Source: Gyromitra esculenta (Eukaryota > Ascomycota > Pezizomycetes > Pezizales > Discinaceae). Taken from it: DNA of 64,000 bases. Under the pieces are notes generated by a model, which searched no databases, had not been told where the DNA came from, and worked only from the letters and a program-made list of their open reading frames with translations. Location of the stretch: the NCBI GenBank assembly GCA_038503075.1, contig JBCAML010000015.1:124001-188000 (forward strand). The letters are read 5' to 3'. The first letter of the stretch is position 1; every line of letters begins with the position of its first letter. Below are positions 1-9,926 of the stretch, in pieces. Both the position numbers and the translations under genes were made by a program.

Positions 1-1846
1 GCTCCTGTGACAAGACGGGATGACGAACGAGCGCGTTTACGAATCTGGAGAGGCCGCGTCTGCGACGTTCAACAAACGCGGCGTCGGCTGAGAGATAATG
101 CCCATTAACTGCGACATTCCAGAAAAAATCTTGTTATTTTTGCTCTAGGTGTACTATAGGGAAGGGAAAAAGCCAAAAGCCGAGAGTTCAACGAAGCAAG
201 GGGAGTATAGAAAACTTACCTGCTAGCCTTTTCGGCGGTAAAAGTGGCAGCTGACGAAATGGGTAGCGTTTATGCAGGCAGTCCAGCAGCCTAAGATGTT
301 AGTTTTTTCTCTTCTAAACAGAATCCCCAACTCTAATCTTACCAAACGAAATCGCTATATCTTCTTACAACTCTGCTCCCTCGCCTTGCACTAGCAATCT
401 GGTAGTTTCGATGTTGGAACATAAACATGCCCTCCTTCTCAGGCAATACTGAAACTGTCACTACTTCCTCTGGCCCCCGGCTAGGGACCCTTATGCTACC
501 ACCTATATCATTCCCCGAGATTGCCGGCCCATTACCATGGAGAGAATTCGGAATACCACCCAGTCCCCCAAAAGACCCATGTCTCGGACCCATTCCGGGA
601 ATCGACGGTTCCGAAAACGCGGGTGGATTATACGCACCAGTCTCGCCGCCAAAGGAGCCTCGTTGGCCAGCAGCACCGTCGTAGACACCCCACGCTGATG
701 AGGCCGAGTTCCGATTGGCACCGTTATTGTTACGCAAAGCGGAGTGGATATCGTCGGGTTCGTGCTCGTCCTCGATTTGGTTTCTCGGTTGCGGGGGTTC
801 GTGGGTATTAGCTGAAAAAACGATACTGGCTCTGCCTATGGAGTCGTTTCTGTTCAAGGCGCTGTCAGTTGGCCTCACAGAAGCAGAAGGAATGTAGTCA
901 AAAGAACTATTCCGCTCTACTGTCGGGCTTATTTGGTGGATGCTGCCGACACCGTTATGTGCAGAGGTTTTGGCCGGGCTAGCAGGCTCGTTGCTGTGGT
1001 TATGGCCTTGGTGTAGAGCGGGACTGGCCCATGGGTCTTCGGTGTCTTCGCCGAAAAGCTTTGACGTGCGTGTGCGGATCGGTGACGTGCTGATCGGAGT
1101 GGATTGCTGCCGATGAACAATGACGGGCTTGACGGGAGGAGAGGATGGAGGCTCCTGAGTTGATTGGCTGTGGATTGAGTGCGGGGCTGTGTTTGCGGAT
1201 TTATTGGTTGAAGAAGCGAGCGAAGTGGTTGGAGTCTCGACGCCCTGGTGGTCACGGCGATGTGAAGAAGCAGCAATCGTTGTGAATCTCGGTATAGGAA
1301 GGTCTAAATCGAAACGATAGACACCAAATAAGTACGGTAGCCAACCCAATTAGTAGATTAAGACTTGGACTCACTTCTCCTTCTATCATCAACCCCATCA
1401 ATACTAATCTCGTCTCCTTCCTGAGCTAGACCTACCATGGCCAGCAAAACATTGACCTCATCTCTATTTATGCTCTCCTTCGCGCCCTTCATAACGACCG
1501 CCCAAATCCGCTCTCTAGCATTCTCATCAATCTCACCCTCATCGAGAACTTTTGCAACACCCATCGCCGAAACCGTACCATTCGAAGCTCCGTACTGCAC
1601 TAGTAACGAGTCAAAGTAGTCCACATACTCCTCCGGAAGATTCGCATTATCCGCCGTCAATAGAGTCTTGACTATATCAGTGTCAGCCCCGCGTCGTGGC
1701 ACCGGGAAGCCAGCAGACCAAGGATCCGGGCCAGAATCTTCAAATAATGAGCCTGAACCCGGAGTCGCGGTGGTGAAGTCATCGTCTGCAAAGAGCGATG
1801 AACGGGAGCGCCCGGCTGGCGGCGGGCTGTCATCGAAGATAGACAT
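1..1846 (-). CDS. mvp1: Sorting nexin Mvp1 (N-terminal and PX part, 3' end outside window)
   Basis: Sorting nexin of the Mvp1/SNX8 type, a peripheral endosomal membrane protein for retrograde and vacuolar protein sorting. Start ATG is at 1846-1844. Exons read as 1375-1846, 343-1303, 220-290 and 1-108; each intron has GT..AG ends and the reading frame is kept across all three (phases 1, 2, 1). The first exon (MSIFDDSPPPAGRS...) carries the EH-like N-terminal region with a leucine-rich helical stretch. Exon 2 begins with a long serine/proline/asparagine-rich linker and ends at the start of the PX domain, where the RRYSDFVW motif is visible. Exons 3 and 4 continue PX, including the proline-rich PPKR loop and an RRRRGLSRF stretch that would contact phosphoinositide. 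About 537 residues are visible. The rest of PX and the BAR-like C-terminus lie beyond position 1. Identification is strong from motif order. Confidence 0.93.
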
Positions 1847-2338
1847 GGCCTGTGGTGGAATTTAGAGCAGATGGAATGTGACCTGCTGCTACTGGGTTTG
1901 GACCAGACTACCTACTTATCCAATTTGTTATTTCAGGCCAGCCACGCGAGCTCAGGGAACGGAAAAAGCTGTACCTTTCTTTCCCAGGCACGAAGCGAGG
2001 AGTTAGAGATCAGAATGGGAATGTTTAATGCACTTCCTATGGTTCTCTGGCAGCAGCCTGACGATGCTGTCGTTGGGGACTTGGTGGAGGTGCGATGTTG
2101 TGATGCAGGCTAGCTCCAGTAGAGGACGTGCGCTGCAAATGTGGCACAGCCACACCCTGGTCAGATTCCAGCCACAGCTGAATTTGTAATTCGACGTCAT
2201 TTTGATGGGACGACCAGCAACTGGATCCACTTTGACCCCAATTCCACTTGACTCCGTGTCCAGACTCTATCTTTGCTCCGAAAGTGGTTTAGGCTGAAAA
2301 AGTCATTGTTAGTAATCGAAGGTTAAGGGTTAGGTTTA
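1847..2338. other. Intergenic, upstream of mvp1
   Basis: No convincing gene. This stretch should hold the mvp1 promoter. Short open frames here overlap on both strands and show no recognisable domain. Confidence 0.5.
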
Positions 2339-2340
2339 TA

Positions 2341-2434
2341 CTCGGGAGAAATTCAGGTGTTCGGACGCCAAAGAAAGCATGTATATATTCGCGTCTTGGC
2401 GTCTTGGCGTCCGAATACTTTAATTTCCCCCGAG
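2341..2434. repeat. 94-bp foldback MITE with TA flanks
   Basis: Inverted repeat: the left arm starts CTCGGGAGAAATTCAGG and the right arm is its near complement, ending ATTTCCCCCGAG. About 26 of 31 arm positions pair. TA flanks both ends (2339-2340 and 2435-2436), as expected for Tc1/mariner-type insertion. The centre contains a short direct repeat of GGCGTCTT. Confidence 0.6.
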
Positions 2435-2904
2435 TAAATAGTCCTCGTCGCAGGACATGCTCGCCAACCACTTTCTTCGCTACCAGAACTCCAAACATCA
2501 TATCATGTGACTTAGTACTAAAAATACACAAATATACCGTTGACGCAAGAAGCCTGGAATCGAGGCCAAATTCCACTACTTGTGTCGCCGAGCACTAAGA
2601 TCATCACGTGATATGTTAAACCACCTATTAACTGGTCACGTGGCGATATTGACCTCGGCGATATGAGTAATATGAGTATCAGTATTCAGTATGGTGGACC
2701 AAGTCTGAAACTTGTACCAGCATGAAACGATTAGCCGCCGGCACAGCAACCGGACGCCAACAACTTCACAGCAATTCATAATTTTGATGATTGATATTTA
2801 TCAAAACTTTTATTCTCATAATGTAAAAACCATATCTAGCTTTATTTTGGCAAAATACAGTGCTGTGGAGCTGTGGAATTATGGTTGCTGAGGTTAATCA
2901 TAAT
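2435..2904. other. Intergenic left flank of the retrotransposon stack
   Basis: No gene seen. Two CACGTG-containing sites (near 2606 and 2638) are present. The stretch ends with ATAAT at 2900-2904, the left target duplication of element E1. Confidence 0.5.
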
Positions 2905-3730
2905 TTTCACGGATGAAGTGAAGTGATGGGTTAGGGTTCGGGTAGTGATGGATGCAACGGATGATGGGTTTTCATAATGTCTTTGTTGTTCAGCTGCGTT
3001 TCGGTTATGAGTCACGAGAGGGACTGCGGGGTATATAAGGAATGGATCTTAGACGGTTGTTGTGGTTTTCTTCTCTTTTAACAGCGACGTTAGAAACTTT
3101 GGTTCTGCTTGTATTATTTTAATACTACCTCGATTCTACCTCAGAAACCCCGCGGTCGCTGTCGTTGAGAAAACTCTTATACTTAACTCGCCTTGAGTTA
3201 GACCCCGTAGGACTTGTAGAAACATCGTGACTCTTTCTCAAGGAGCAGGTTTCTTGTCAAGCTCTCGAGTATCCCTCGAGATGAGCAGTGCTACTTGAAT
3301 GGGAAACCAACGACGAGAAAGTGTACGAAGGTTCTACAGGCTCTACAATTGTGTTAAGTCAAGGTGACTTAAAGACTGCGACAGCGGAGGATTACGAGAC
3401 GTAACCGAGGTTTGTATTTGTAGAATACAAGAGTGAACAATAGAAGACGTTGCTTAAGGAGAGAAGAAAGAAAAGTACAACAAGAGGGGAAATCCCTTCG
3501 CTTATATACTCAAAATCTATCTTTCTGATGACAAACGTATGACTCATTGTAAAGGAAACCAAAAGAAACATATCGAAAGAATCAACGATGTAACACAACC
3601 AAACGCCTATACCACGAACCGAATAACTCAATAGCGATCCATGAAACTCTTGTCACTTGACCTCTCGCTTAAGTAGCACTGCTCACCTTCAGGGATACTG
3701 AAGGGCTTAACAAGGGATCAAACCGTGAGA
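2905..3730 (+). repeat. E1 5' LTR (type A), split by a solo LTR-B
   Basis: The LTR starts TTTCACGGATGAAG and ends AACCGTGAGA, joined from 2905-3235 and 3652-3730 (410 bp). A TATATAAG box is present. The segment just downstream, where other copies have AAGCAACGTT, is altered here to AGCGACGTT with different surrounding bases, so the predicted transcript 5' end no longer matches the primer site perfectly. Confidence 0.9.
3236..3646 (-). repeat. Solo LTR type B in E1 5' LTR
   Basis: On the plus strand it starts TCTCAAGGAGCAGG and ends GATCCATGAAA. The target duplication CTCTT is at 3231-3235 and 3647-3651. Type B shares with type A the terminal sequence pattern, the AAGCAACGT start motif and the 3' hairpins, but differs in most other positions. 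Confidence 0.92.
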
Positions 3731-3741
3731 TTACGTTGCTT
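3731..3741 (+). other. E1 primer binding site, self-complementary type
   Basis: TTACGTTGCTT directly follows the 5' LTR. ACGTTGCTT (3733-3741) is the exact complement of AAGCAACGT found about 52 bases downstream of the TATA box in most LTR copies. This is the arrangement of self-primed Tf1/sushi elements and not of a tRNA primer site. Confidence 0.7.
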
Positions 3742-3773
3742 GTCTCATCTACACCTCCTACGACAAAGTAACA

Positions 3774-5107
3774 ATGAGCTCCCCCGCCCCCACCGCCTCC
3801 TCCTCTGAAGGAGCCGCTGTTGCCACGCCACGCTTCCACACAAAGGAAGCATTCGCCCAAGCCTACAGAGACGACCCCATCGAGTTGTATAATCGACTCC
3901 GGGAACTCAACCAGGCCCTTGAGGATCAGATCGATGTCCTACAAGAAGGAACACAGGAGCTAGAGATAAAGCACAACACCGCCCAGATCCAGACAAACAA
4001 TGCCAACCACCACGCCCAACAACAAGATCAACGGGTTAACGATGCCTCAACCCTCATCGAACGATTACGTCGTGAACGGAACCAAGCTCGTGAAGCCACG
4101 CAAGCATCCCCAGCTCCACCAAACCTCACCAGTACACCTCCCCCCGCTGCTGTTAATCATCGATCGGAGCGTATGCCAGACCCGGAAAAATTCGACGGAA
4201 GCCGAAGCAAACTCACCGGTTTTGTGCTCCAGCTGCGCTCCAAGCTCGCGGTAAATAGAGATAGATTCGCTGACGAAAACACGATGATTCTCTATACCAT
4301 CAATCGCCTGGAGGGAGCAGCTCTAGAACAAGTCCGTCACACTGTCCTTCCATCAGGCCTTACTACCTGGACCAATGCCGCCGCCCTCATCTCCGCACTG
4401 GAAACCGCCTTTGGCGACCCCGATCCCACCAGCACAGCCCGCCAAGAGCTGCATCAGCTCCGACAGGGCAAACGAGACTTTTCCGCTTAGTTAGCAGATT
4501 TTCAGCGCATCATGGGACAACTAAACTTCGATGAAAATTCGAAGATGGATGCCCTAGAACATGGTATGTCCGAAGAGCTAAAAGAAGCCATGGTCTTCGC
4601 CGCCGCTACACCCGCAACCCTCAACGACATGGTTCTAGTTCTCACTAGAATGGACAATCGTATCCGAGCCCGCAAAGCAGAGAAACGAGGAAACAGCCGC
4701 GAAAACATGGGACAGTTCAGCGCCCCCACCAACGCAATGACCCCTTTTGTCCCTGCCTCATTGTTTGTGCCGGGAGGGCTAGCTCCTATGGACCTCTCCT
4801 TCGGACGTACCAGCAACCTTTCTTGACCCCCTCAAGACTAGAGATACACTATGGTCAACGGCAGAAGAAAGCTATCGGAAGAAGAGAAACAATGGCGCTG
4901 TTCCACGGGTAAATGTATGTTTTGCGCCGCCCCCGATCACTCCTACGCCAACTGTCCCTCCGCTTCTAAGAAACCCACGATGAGAGGAGCTCTCACCACT
5001 CCTCCTGCCAATCGTACACCCTCAGCCTCCTCTCTACCACCACCCCTCTTCCTCCTCAATTTTTTGCTCTTGAATCGTCCAGTGCCTCTGAGGAGGCTTT
5101 AAACTAA
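3774..5107 (+). pseudogene. E1 gag, broken
   Basis: Capsid/nucleocapsid polyprotein, starting at ATG 3774 (MSSPAPTASSSEG). A coiled-coil-prone glutamine-rich N-terminal half is followed by the capsid region (FDGSRSKLTGFVLQLRSKL) and a zinc knuckle CX2CX4HX4C near 4916-4957. The frame is interrupted by TAG at 4488-4490 (Tyr codon in relatives), TGA at 4824-4826 (Arg codon in relatives), a further TAG at about 4839, and a one-base frameshift near 5050, after which the normal C-terminus is read in another frame up to TAA 5105-5107. Two of the stops fit C-to-T changes. Confidence 0.88.
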
Positions 5108-5141
5108 TTTCACCGAAGTCGATCAGTGACCCTGCTTCGGT
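5098..5141 (+). promoter_or_regulatory. E1 gag-pol -1 frameshift signal
   Basis: Heptamer TTTAAAC at 5098-5104, read T TTA AAC in the gag frame, sits immediately before stop TAA 5105-5107. Downstream, ACCGAAG (5112-5118) pairs with CTTCGGT (5135-5141). The stem differs from the AACCAAGG/CCTTGGTT stem of the other copies by a paired A-T to G-C change, so the pairing is conserved while the sequence is not. Confidence 0.75.
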
Positions 5142-5223
5142 TCCTTTTTCTCTACCTTTGTCTGCGTTTTCCATTTCGGAGTTTTCAGTGTCGGATATGT
5201 GCTTGGAGGATGGATTGGATTGG

Positions 5224-6168
5224 GTGTAAGACCGGTACTTCTTACCGCACAGGAAATCTCCAAGAAGCTTTAGATAACAATCTAGACGCTATAACCTGCC
5301 CGGTTGCTATCCGCAACACAATACACAGGCGCAAGTCCTAACTGCTTCTTATGAACCACTAAAAGTTAACCGTAGGGTTCAAAGTAGAGATCGAACAAAG
5401 TTCCGTGAAGAACTTCCAATAGTAAGGTTTTGATAACTAACGCTGAAGGGCCTAGGCCTTGCTAAGAGAGATAAAAGCAATTCACAAGTAAAAGAGTAAA
5501 TTGCACGGAAATGATTTTGCTAGAAACAATATAATATTGGTAAGGCTTGTTCTTCTTTGCTAATAATCCGATTCAGAGTTTACATCCATTGCGAGAGTAT
5601 TTATAATGCCTCCTCTCTACTATGTTTGGGTATAGTGTGGTGTAGAAGCGTAACTATTATGTGACGTAAGCATGAAAGCGAAAAGCTTGGCGCATGCTCT
5701 CATTAGATACATCGTTGAGTTACGCCGTCCCGCGATTATAGAACCGTATGCTCGGTAACACGGGAGTTACGTATTCGTTTTCATTGCGTTCGTCTTTTCG
5801 AGACGATCATTTCGCCTATCCGAATCGTCGCGTGGCATTGCGTTCACTTATCTTTGTCAGTGCAATAGCTCGTGAGTTTTGGTCAGGTCGCAATCCGTTT
5901 GAACCAGCGAAGCCAGACACTTCCCCTACATACCCTCCGGGTCCCATTCCGCCGGACGGTTTTGCTTGACGGCCTAGGGGTTACTTTTGCCCTCTGGGAC
6001 AGGTCTTTTCTGGTGCTGTCCCCCCTTCTCCAAATACTATACCTACAGGAAGGATTGGAGGCAGGGTAACAGGCTCCAGTCCCGATCCGGAAGGTGCTAA
6101 AGTAGGGTAACTCCAAAGATAGGGTAACTCCAGGGCCAGGAACTCCTTCAAAAGGTACAGGTATAACA
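5224..6168. repeat. Solo LTR of an unrelated TG..CA element
   Basis: A 945-bp block interrupts E1 between the conserved bases TTGGAT and GGGGAACA. It begins TGTAAGACCGG and ends GGTATAACA, so it has canonical TG..CA ends and a short imperfect terminal inverted repeat (TGTNANACC). Flanks TTGGG and TGGGG look like a 5-bp duplication with one change. A possible TATA (GTATTTATAATG near 5610) and GC-poor first half are seen. There is no coding capacity. The superfamily (Copia or another Gypsy clade) cannot be decided. Confidence 0.65.
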
Positions 6169-6546
6169 TGGGGAACATTTTGTTAGTTCTTGTAGCATTT
6201 CCCATAACAATAAAATTATCAAAACCCACGCACTATTGGACACTGGCGCCTCAGGATTCGCTTTCATTGACAGAATTTGCGAGTCACCATTTTTTACCTC
6301 TTTCCCCCCTAAAAACATCGAGACAACTTGAGGTTATTGACGGCCGTCCTGTAGCCTCTGGAGATATTACCCATATTGCTAATCTCAACTTGTCTATTCA
6401 ACAACACCAGGAACACCTCCCTTGCTTTGTTACCCAGCTAGGACACTACCCCCTTGTTCTCGGAATCCCATGGATGAATCATCATGACGTACCACTCCAT
6501 TTCGCCGATAAATGCATTGAGTTTAACTCTGAACTCTGCACCACCC

Positions 6547-6956
6547 TCTCACGGTATGACCTTTGTTTAAGCCCTTCAGTATCCCTGAAGGTGAGCAGAG
6601 CTACTTAAGCGAAAAGGTCAAGCGACAAGGTATACGATGTTTCTACAGGTCCTACGGGGTCTAACTCCAGGCGAGTTAAGTAGAGGGGTTTTCACAGTGA
6701 CAGCGACAGCGAGGATTCTGAGATAGAATCGAGATGGTATTAAACTGATACAGCAGAAGTAAAGTAAGAACGTTGCTTAAAGGAAGAAGAGAAAAGAATA
6801 CAAGACGACCAAAATCCTTCCCTTAAATACCCCGCTTTATCATCCCATAACTCATTACCGAAGCCTAACCGAACAACAAAGACATTATAAAACCCATCAC
6901 CCGTTACAACCTTTAGTACCCGAACCCTAACCCATCAGTCTAGTTAATCCGTGAAA
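6547..6956 (-). repeat. E2 3' LTR (type A)
   Basis: 410 bp. On the plus strand it begins TCTCACGGTATGACC and ends TAATCCGTGAAA. It matches the E2 5' LTR closely, including an identical block around AAGCAACG and the TATTTAAG box. Confidence 0.92.
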
Positions 6957-7330
6957 GTAGTCCCCCTCTTCAAGCGTGAGCTCCTGCGAACCTTAGGTAC
7001 TTCAACAGGAGTAGCAGTGAGAAAAGTATCGAGAGCGGCTGTATCCTCAAGGTCTTCGACAGGTTCCCAGGTGGGGTGAGCATAGCCCGTCCATTCGACA
7101 AGGTACTGTTGTCTTCCGTGATAGGTCCGTTGATCCAAGATTTTCTCAATATAGTATTCTTCTTGATCGTTAACAACCACGGGTACAGGTGGAGGAATTA
7201 TTTGGCCAGGAAGGGCATCATGAGCCGCTGGTTTCAATAAAGAAACATGAAAGACAGGGTGGTACTTGACGGATGACGGAAGATCAATTTCGTACGCGAA
7301 AGGTGATACTATCTTCTTTACCGGGTATGG

Positions 7331-7751
7331 TTTCACGGATGAAACCGGGTAATAGGTTAGGACGAAGGGATTGGTGTTTCCAGAGAATTTCCTTGGGTAT
7401 AATGGCTTTGTTGTTCGGTTACGTTTCGGTTGTGGCCGGGTTGTTGGCTTGTGTTACTGGAAAGCGGGGTATTTAAGTGAAGGATTTTAGTCGTCTTTGT
7501 ATTCTTTCTTCTTCTTTCCTTAAGCAACATTCTCGTTTACCTTCTCTTGTAACTGTCAGAATACTATCTCGGTTCTCCCTCAGAACCCTCGCTGTCGCTG
7601 CCCACTCCGCTGCACTTATCTCGCCTTGAGATAGACCCCTCGTAGAACTTGTAGAAACACTACACTCCTCGAACGTGTTAGCTCCTTGCTTAAGTAGCAC
7701 TGCTCACCTTCAGGGATACTGAAGCGCTTAACGAGAGACTGAACCGTGAGA
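7331..7751 (+). repeat. E3 5' LTR (type A)
   Basis: Starts TTTCACGGATGAAACC, ends AACCGTGAGA. TATTTAAG box, then AAGCAACATT (G-to-A relative to other copies), hairpins at 7571-7587 and 7617-7633, and the third hairpin near 7690-7731, where one stem base is mutated (GAAGC for GAAGG). Confidence 0.93.
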
Positions 7752-7762
7752 TTACGTTGCTT
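7752..7762 (+). other. E3 primer binding site, self-complementary type
   Basis: TTACGTTGCTT directly after the LTR end, identical to the other three elements. It pairs over 7-9 bases with AAGCAAC(G/A)T in the LTR downstream of the TATA box. Confidence 0.7.
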
Positions 7763-7815
7763 ACAACATCTACACCTTCTACCACCCAATCCATATAGAA
7801 CCTCCCAACATCATT

Positions 7816-9108
7816 ATGGAAGGAGCCGCCGTCGCAGCAAAACAATTCCCCACCAGGGAAGCCTTTGCCCAAGCCTACAGAGAGGACCCGGCAGAGCTCT
7901 ATAATGAGCTCAAGGACCTAAATCAAGCCCTGGAAGACCAAATCGATGTCCTCCAGGAAAGCGAGCAAGAAAATGAGGTCAAACTCAACACAGCTCGCAT
8001 TCAGACCGACAATGCCCTCCGCCACGCTGCCGAACAAGACCAACGGGTCACGGAAACCGCCAACCTAATCGCCCGGTTACGGCAGGAACGAAATGAGGCT
8101 CGAGCCACCATCCAAGCACCCCTTGCTCCACCCAATCTAAGCGCCACCCCACCTCCACCAACAAACTCCCACCGCTCAGAACGAATGCCAGATCCAAAAA
8201 AGTTTGACGGATCCCGAACCAAGCTCCCCAGCTTCATCCTCCAACTACGTTCCAAGCTCACCATCAACCAAGATCGTTTCGCGAACAAAACCACAATGAT
8301 CCTTTATACCATTAATCGATTAGAAGGAGCAGCTCTGGAGCAGGTCCGTCATACAGTTCTCCCTTCCGGCCTCACCACTTGGACTAGCGCAGAACAACTT
8401 ATTGCCGCCCTGGAAACCGCTTTCGGAGATCCAGATCCAACTGGTACCGCTCGACGGGAACTTCATCAACTCCGTCAAGGAAAACGCGACTTCTCGGCGT
8501 ATCTGGCTGACTTTCAAAGAAACATGGGGCAGCTCAATTTCAACGAAAACTCGAAAATGGACGCCCTAGAACATGGCATGTCTGAAGAGTTAAAAGAAGC
8601 CATGGTGTTCGCATCTATCGCCCCTGCCACCCTTCCGGAAATGATCCTTACCCTCACCCGTCTAGACAACTGTATCCGAGCTCACAAGGCAGAGAAACGG
8701 GGAAACATTCGTGATAACATGGGTCAATTCAACGCTCCCGCAGCCTTCACCCCCGCTTCTTCCTTCACTCCAGGAGAATTAGCCCCGATGGACCTATCTT
8801 TTGGCCGCACCAGCAATATCTCTCGCCCCCCGCAGGACCAACGGTATACAATGGTTAATGGAAGAAGGAAGCTCTCGGAGGAAGAAAAACAGTGGCGTCG
8901 CTCCACTGGGAAATGTATGTTTTGCGCTGCCCCCGACCATTCGTACGCCAACTGCCCCTCCGCTCCTAAGAAACCTACTATGAGGGGAGCCCTCACCGCA
9001 CCGCCCGCCGCTGGTACGCCCCCCGCTTCCTCGCTCCCACCGCCCCCTCTTCCTCCTCAGTTTTTCGCATTAGAATCAGGAGACTCTTCCAACGAGTCTT
9101 TAAACTAG
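7816..9108 (+). CDS. E3 Gag polyprotein, intact
   Basis: 430-residue Gag, the only uninterrupted one in the window. It forms the retrotransposon particle and binds the RNA. Start ATG 7816 (MEGAAVAAKQF) is about ten codons shorter than E1, E2 and E4, which have an SSPAP-type extension. Residues about 25-100 form a glutamate/glutamine-rich coiled-coil. Residues about 120-320 are the capsid-like region (FDGSRTKLPSFILQLRSKL, LEHGMSEELKEAMVF). A CX2CX4HX4C zinc knuckle lies near residues 372-385 (KCMFCAAPDHSYANC). The C-terminus is proline-rich. The stop TAG at 9106-9108 directly follows the frameshift heptamer. Confidence 0.93.
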   Translation: MEGAAVAAKQFPTREAFAQAYREDPAELYNELKDLNQALEDQIDVLQESEQENEVKLNTARIQTDNALRHAAEQDQRVTETANLIARLRQERNEARATIQAPLAPPNLSATPPPPTNSHRSERMPDPKKFDGSRTKLPSFILQLRSKLTINQDRFANKTTMILYTINRLEGAALEQVRHTVLPSGLTTWTSAEQLIAALETAFGDPDPTGTARRELHQLRQGKRDFSAYLADFQRNMGQLNFNENSKMDALEHGMSEELKEAMVFASIAPATLPEMILTLTRLDNCIRAHKAEKRGNIRDNMGQFNAPAAFTPASSFTPGELAPMDLSFGRTSNISRPPQDQRYTMVNGRRKLSEEEKQWRRSTGKCMFCAAPDHSYANCPSAPKKPTMRGALTAPPAAGTPPASSLPPPPLPPQFFALESGDSSNESLN

Positions 9109-9143
9109 TCCAACCAAGGCTGACCAGTGACCCTGCCTTGGTT
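9099..9143 (+). promoter_or_regulatory. E3 gag-pol -1 frameshift signal
   Basis: TTTAAAC (9099-9105) in the codon phase T TTA AAC, then TAG. AACCAAGG (9112-9119) pairs with CCTTGGTT (9136-9143), an 8-bp stem with a 16-base loop, six bases after the heptamer. The -1 frame is open upstream and downstream (reads RVFKLVQPRLT) into protease, so a -1 slip gives Gag-Pol. Confidence 0.82.
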
Positions 9144-9503
9144 CCTATTTCTTTACCTTTGTCGGTTTTTTCTATCTCGGGTTTCTCAGTGTCGGATACA
9201 TGCGTGGAGGATCAATTGGATGGGGAACATTTCATTATATCATGTAACATTTCCCATAACAATAAAATTATCAAAACTCACGCACTATTGGAAACTGGAG
9301 CCTCAGGATTCGCCTTCATTGATAAAGATTTTGCAAGTCACCACTCCCTACCTCTCCTACCTCTAAAAACCCCTCAGCAACTTGAAGTAATTGATGGTCG
9401 CCCAGTTTTGTCAGGAGACATCATCCATATTACTAATATCAATCTCTCTATACAACAACACCAGGAACAAGCACCCTGCTTCGTCACCCGACTAGGACAC
9501 TAC

Positions 9504-9926
9504 TTTCACGGATAGAATCGAGTAATGGGATAGGATGATTATGGATGGTTGCGAAGGATTTTCTTTGGGTATAATGGCTTTGTTGTTCGGTTAGGTTTCG
9601 GTTGTTATCGGATGGGCATTTGGTGTTACAGGAAAGCGGGGTATTTAAGCGAAGGATTTTGGACGTTCCTGTTCTTCTTTTCTTTCTTCTCTAAGCAACG
9701 TTCTTACTTTACTTCTGCTGTATTGTTTTAATACTATCTTGATTCTACTTCAGAATCCTCGCGGTCGCTGTCACTGTGAAACACTCCCACACTTAACTCG
9801 CCTTGAGTTAGACCCACGTAGGACCTGTAGAAAACTTCGTCACTCTTATCGCAACAGTTCTCGGTTAAGTAGCTCTGCTCACCTTCTGGGATACAGAAGG
9901 GCTTGAACAAGGACTGAACCGTGAGA
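9504..9926 (+). repeat. Solo LTR type A in E3 protease region
   Basis: 423 bp, TTTCACGGATAG to AACCGTGAGA. CTAC is repeated at both junctions (9500-9503 and 9927-9930), a short or eroded duplication. Its third hairpin has CCTTCTG/CAGAAGG, a compensatory pair change relative to CCTTCAG/CTGAAGG. Confidence 0.88.
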
